A stretch of 64,000 nucleotides of DNA. Source: Burkholderiaceae bacterium (lineage in GTDB: Bacteria; Pseudomonadota; Gammaproteobacteria; Burkholderiales; Burkholderiaceae_C). The translations under genes were made by a program, and so were the position numbers. Under the pieces are notes generated by a model. The model had not been told where the DNA came from. It saw only the letters and a program-made list of their open reading frames with translations, and did not search any database. The stretch covers positions 77,441 to 141,440 of the forward strand of contig JACKLN010000013.1 of assembly GCA_024235855.1 (NCBI GenBank). The letters are read 5' to 3'. Below, piece by piece: positions 62,796-64,000 of this stretch (the first letter of the stretch is position 1; the number at the start of each line of letters is the position of its first letter).

Positions 62796-63856
62796 TCAAG
62801 AAGGACTACGTCCGCCCGCTGGATCTCAGGCACGGCCGCATCGACATGAACCACGGCGCCGGCGGCCGCGCGTCGGCGCAGCTGATCGACGAGGTGTTCG
62901 CCCGCGCCTTCGACAACCCGCTGCTGCGCCAGGGCAACGACGGCGCAGTGATGGCGCCGCCGCCGGAGCTGCTGGAAGGCGGCCGGCTGGTGATGGCCTG
63001 CGACGGCCACGTGGTCTCGCCGCTGTTCTTCGCCGGCGGCGACCTGGGCTGCCTGGCGGTTCACGGCACGGTCAACGACGTGGCGATGATGGGCGCGCGC
63101 CCGCTGTGGCTGTCGGCCAGCTTCATCCTCGAGGAAGGCTTCCCGCTCGCCGACCTGAAGCGCCTGGTGGATTCGATGGCTGCCGCCGCGCGCGAGGCCG
63201 GCGTGGCCATCGTCACCGGCGACACCAAGGTCGTCGAGCAGGGCAAGGGCGACGGCTGCTTCGTGGCCACCACCGGCGTCGGCGTGGTGCCGCGCGGCGT
63301 GGACATCGGCGGCGCGAACGCGCGCCCGGGCGACGTGCTGCTGCTCTCGGGCGCCATCGGCGAGCACGGCGTGGCCGTACTGTCCACGCGCGAATCGCTG
63401 GCGTTCGACGCGCCGGTGGCGTCGGACACCGCCGCACTGCACGGCCTGGTGGCGGCGATGCTTGCCGCCGCGCCGCCGGGCACCGTGCGCGTGATGCGCG
63501 ATCCCACGCGCGGCGGCCTGGGCACCACGCTCAACGAGATCGCGCGGCAATCGGGCGTGGGCATCGTGCTGGACGAGGCGTCGATCCCGGTGCAGCCGGC
63601 CGTGGAGGCCGCCTGCGAACTGCTGGGCCTGGACGTGCTGTACCTGGCCAACGAAGGCAAGCTGGTCGCCGTGGTGGCGCCGGAAGCTGCCGACGCGGTG
63701 CTGGCGGCCATGCGCGTGCATCCCCTGGGTGGCCAGGCCGTGAAGATCGGCACCGTGCAGGCCGACGAACACCGTTTCGTGCAGATGCACACCCGCTTCG
63801 GCGGCAAGCGCATCGTCGACTGGCTCAGTGGCGAGCCGCTGCCGCGGATCTGCTGA
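62792..63856 (+). CDS. hypE: Hydrogenase cyanide-ligand protein HypE
   Basis: A 354-residue PurM-like protein that dehydrates the carbamoyl group on its C-terminal cysteine to cyanide. It has MNHGAGGRASAQLI, GNDGAVMAPP, VTGDTKVVEQGKGDG, RDPTRGGLGTTLNEIA and the required final PRIC with terminal Cys. The start is the GTG at 62792 overlapping the hypD stop. It is the last hyp gene in the window; no hypX or hox genes follow within the sequence shown. Confidence 0.96.
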
Positions 63857-63893
63857 AGAGCGGCCCCCGGAGCCGGCGACAACCCTGCTGTGA

Positions 63894-63908
63894 CGGCGCC
63901 TCGCGCCG
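63894..63908. terminator. Small hairpin after hypE
   Basis: CGGCGC-CTC-GCGCCG is a 6-bp stem with a three-base loop between hypE and the convergent gene end at 63913. No T-run follows. It is a weak candidate for a terminator. Confidence 0.35.
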
Positions 63909-63912
63909 CAGG

Positions 63913-64000
63913 TCAGCCGGCCGGCACCGGATTGAGCACGAAGTCGAACTCGACGAGGTAGCTGCCGTCGGGCTGTGGCCGCCAGTCGGCGATCAGCGAA
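63913..64000 (-). CDS. C-terminal end of an unknown protein
   Basis: An open minus-strand frame enters from the right edge and ends at a TGA at 63913-63915. The last residues read LIADWRPQPDGSYLVEFDF followed by VLNPVPAG. Strong codon-position GC bias and the tail-to-tail position beyond hypE support a real gene. The 28 residues are too few to name a family; no hydrogenase motif is seen. Confidence 0.5.
   Translation of the reverse strand, partial: SLIADWRPQPDGSYLVEFDFVLNPVPAG

Overview
The window is high-GC (about 70% by eye), densely coded chromosomal DNA with little intergenic space. It looks like a betaproteobacterium of the order Burkholderiales, probably near the Rubrivivax/Leptothrix/Ideonella group. 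The pointers are a TIGR04438-type small Trp-rich protein, a Mrp antiporter with fused A and B subunits, a Ralstonia-like hypA-B-F-C-D-E order with a short HypF, an imuA-imuB pair, and the rubrerythrin/Fe-S protein/DUF3501 operon. No transposase, integrase, phage gene or CRISPR array was found. This is inference from gene content; no species is claimed.

Layout. 0-6 kb: end of an esterase gene, two unknown genes, the SOS operon imuA-imuB behind a good LexA box (with no dnaE2 directly downstream), and a DUF5666 lipoprotein. 6-19 kb: a DUF900 hydrolase; a five-gene overlapping operon on the minus strand (YiaA/B-like, small membrane protein, DUF2145, amidohydrolase, LplT-PlsC fusion) divergent from an HTH regulator; a MarR-GNAT fusion divergent from an esterase; and a second minus-strand operon that joins a MoaD/ThiS-like ubiquitin-fold protein to a BNR beta-propeller and a CorA-type channel. 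19-25 kb: ahpC-ahpF and a rubrerythrin/heterodisulfide-reductase-like/DUF3501 operon. Both are preceded by 37-bp tandem OxyR-type elements, so they may form a shared peroxide response. 25-36 kb: two tRNA genes (Ala-CGC, Val-CAC), dnaQ, lgt, a LysR regulator divergent from ilvD, a nitrilase operon divergent from its AraC regulator, and acs.

36.8-56.4 kb is an unusual island of ion-transport genes. It holds a bacterial voltage-gated sodium channel coupled to a Ca/Na antiporter, a Na/Pi cotransporter, a DASS carrier, a DUF2062 protein, a K+/H+ antiporter, a second cation exchanger coupled to a P2-type ATPase, a TPR-containing Ser/Thr kinase, and a complete six-gene Mrp Na+/H+ antiporter operon. 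The kinase lies directly behind mrpG and ahead of the ATPase, which suggests phospho-control of cation homeostasis.

56.6-64 kb: class I fumarase, a secreted SOUL haem-binding protein, and hypA-hypB-hypF(short)-hypC-hypD-hypE for NiFe-hydrogenase maturation, each joined to the next by overlap or near-overlap. HypF lacks its N-terminal domains, and HypB carries its histidine-rich stretch at the C-terminus. The hydrogenase structural genes must lie outside the window. All functions below are read from sequence motifs; no database search was run.
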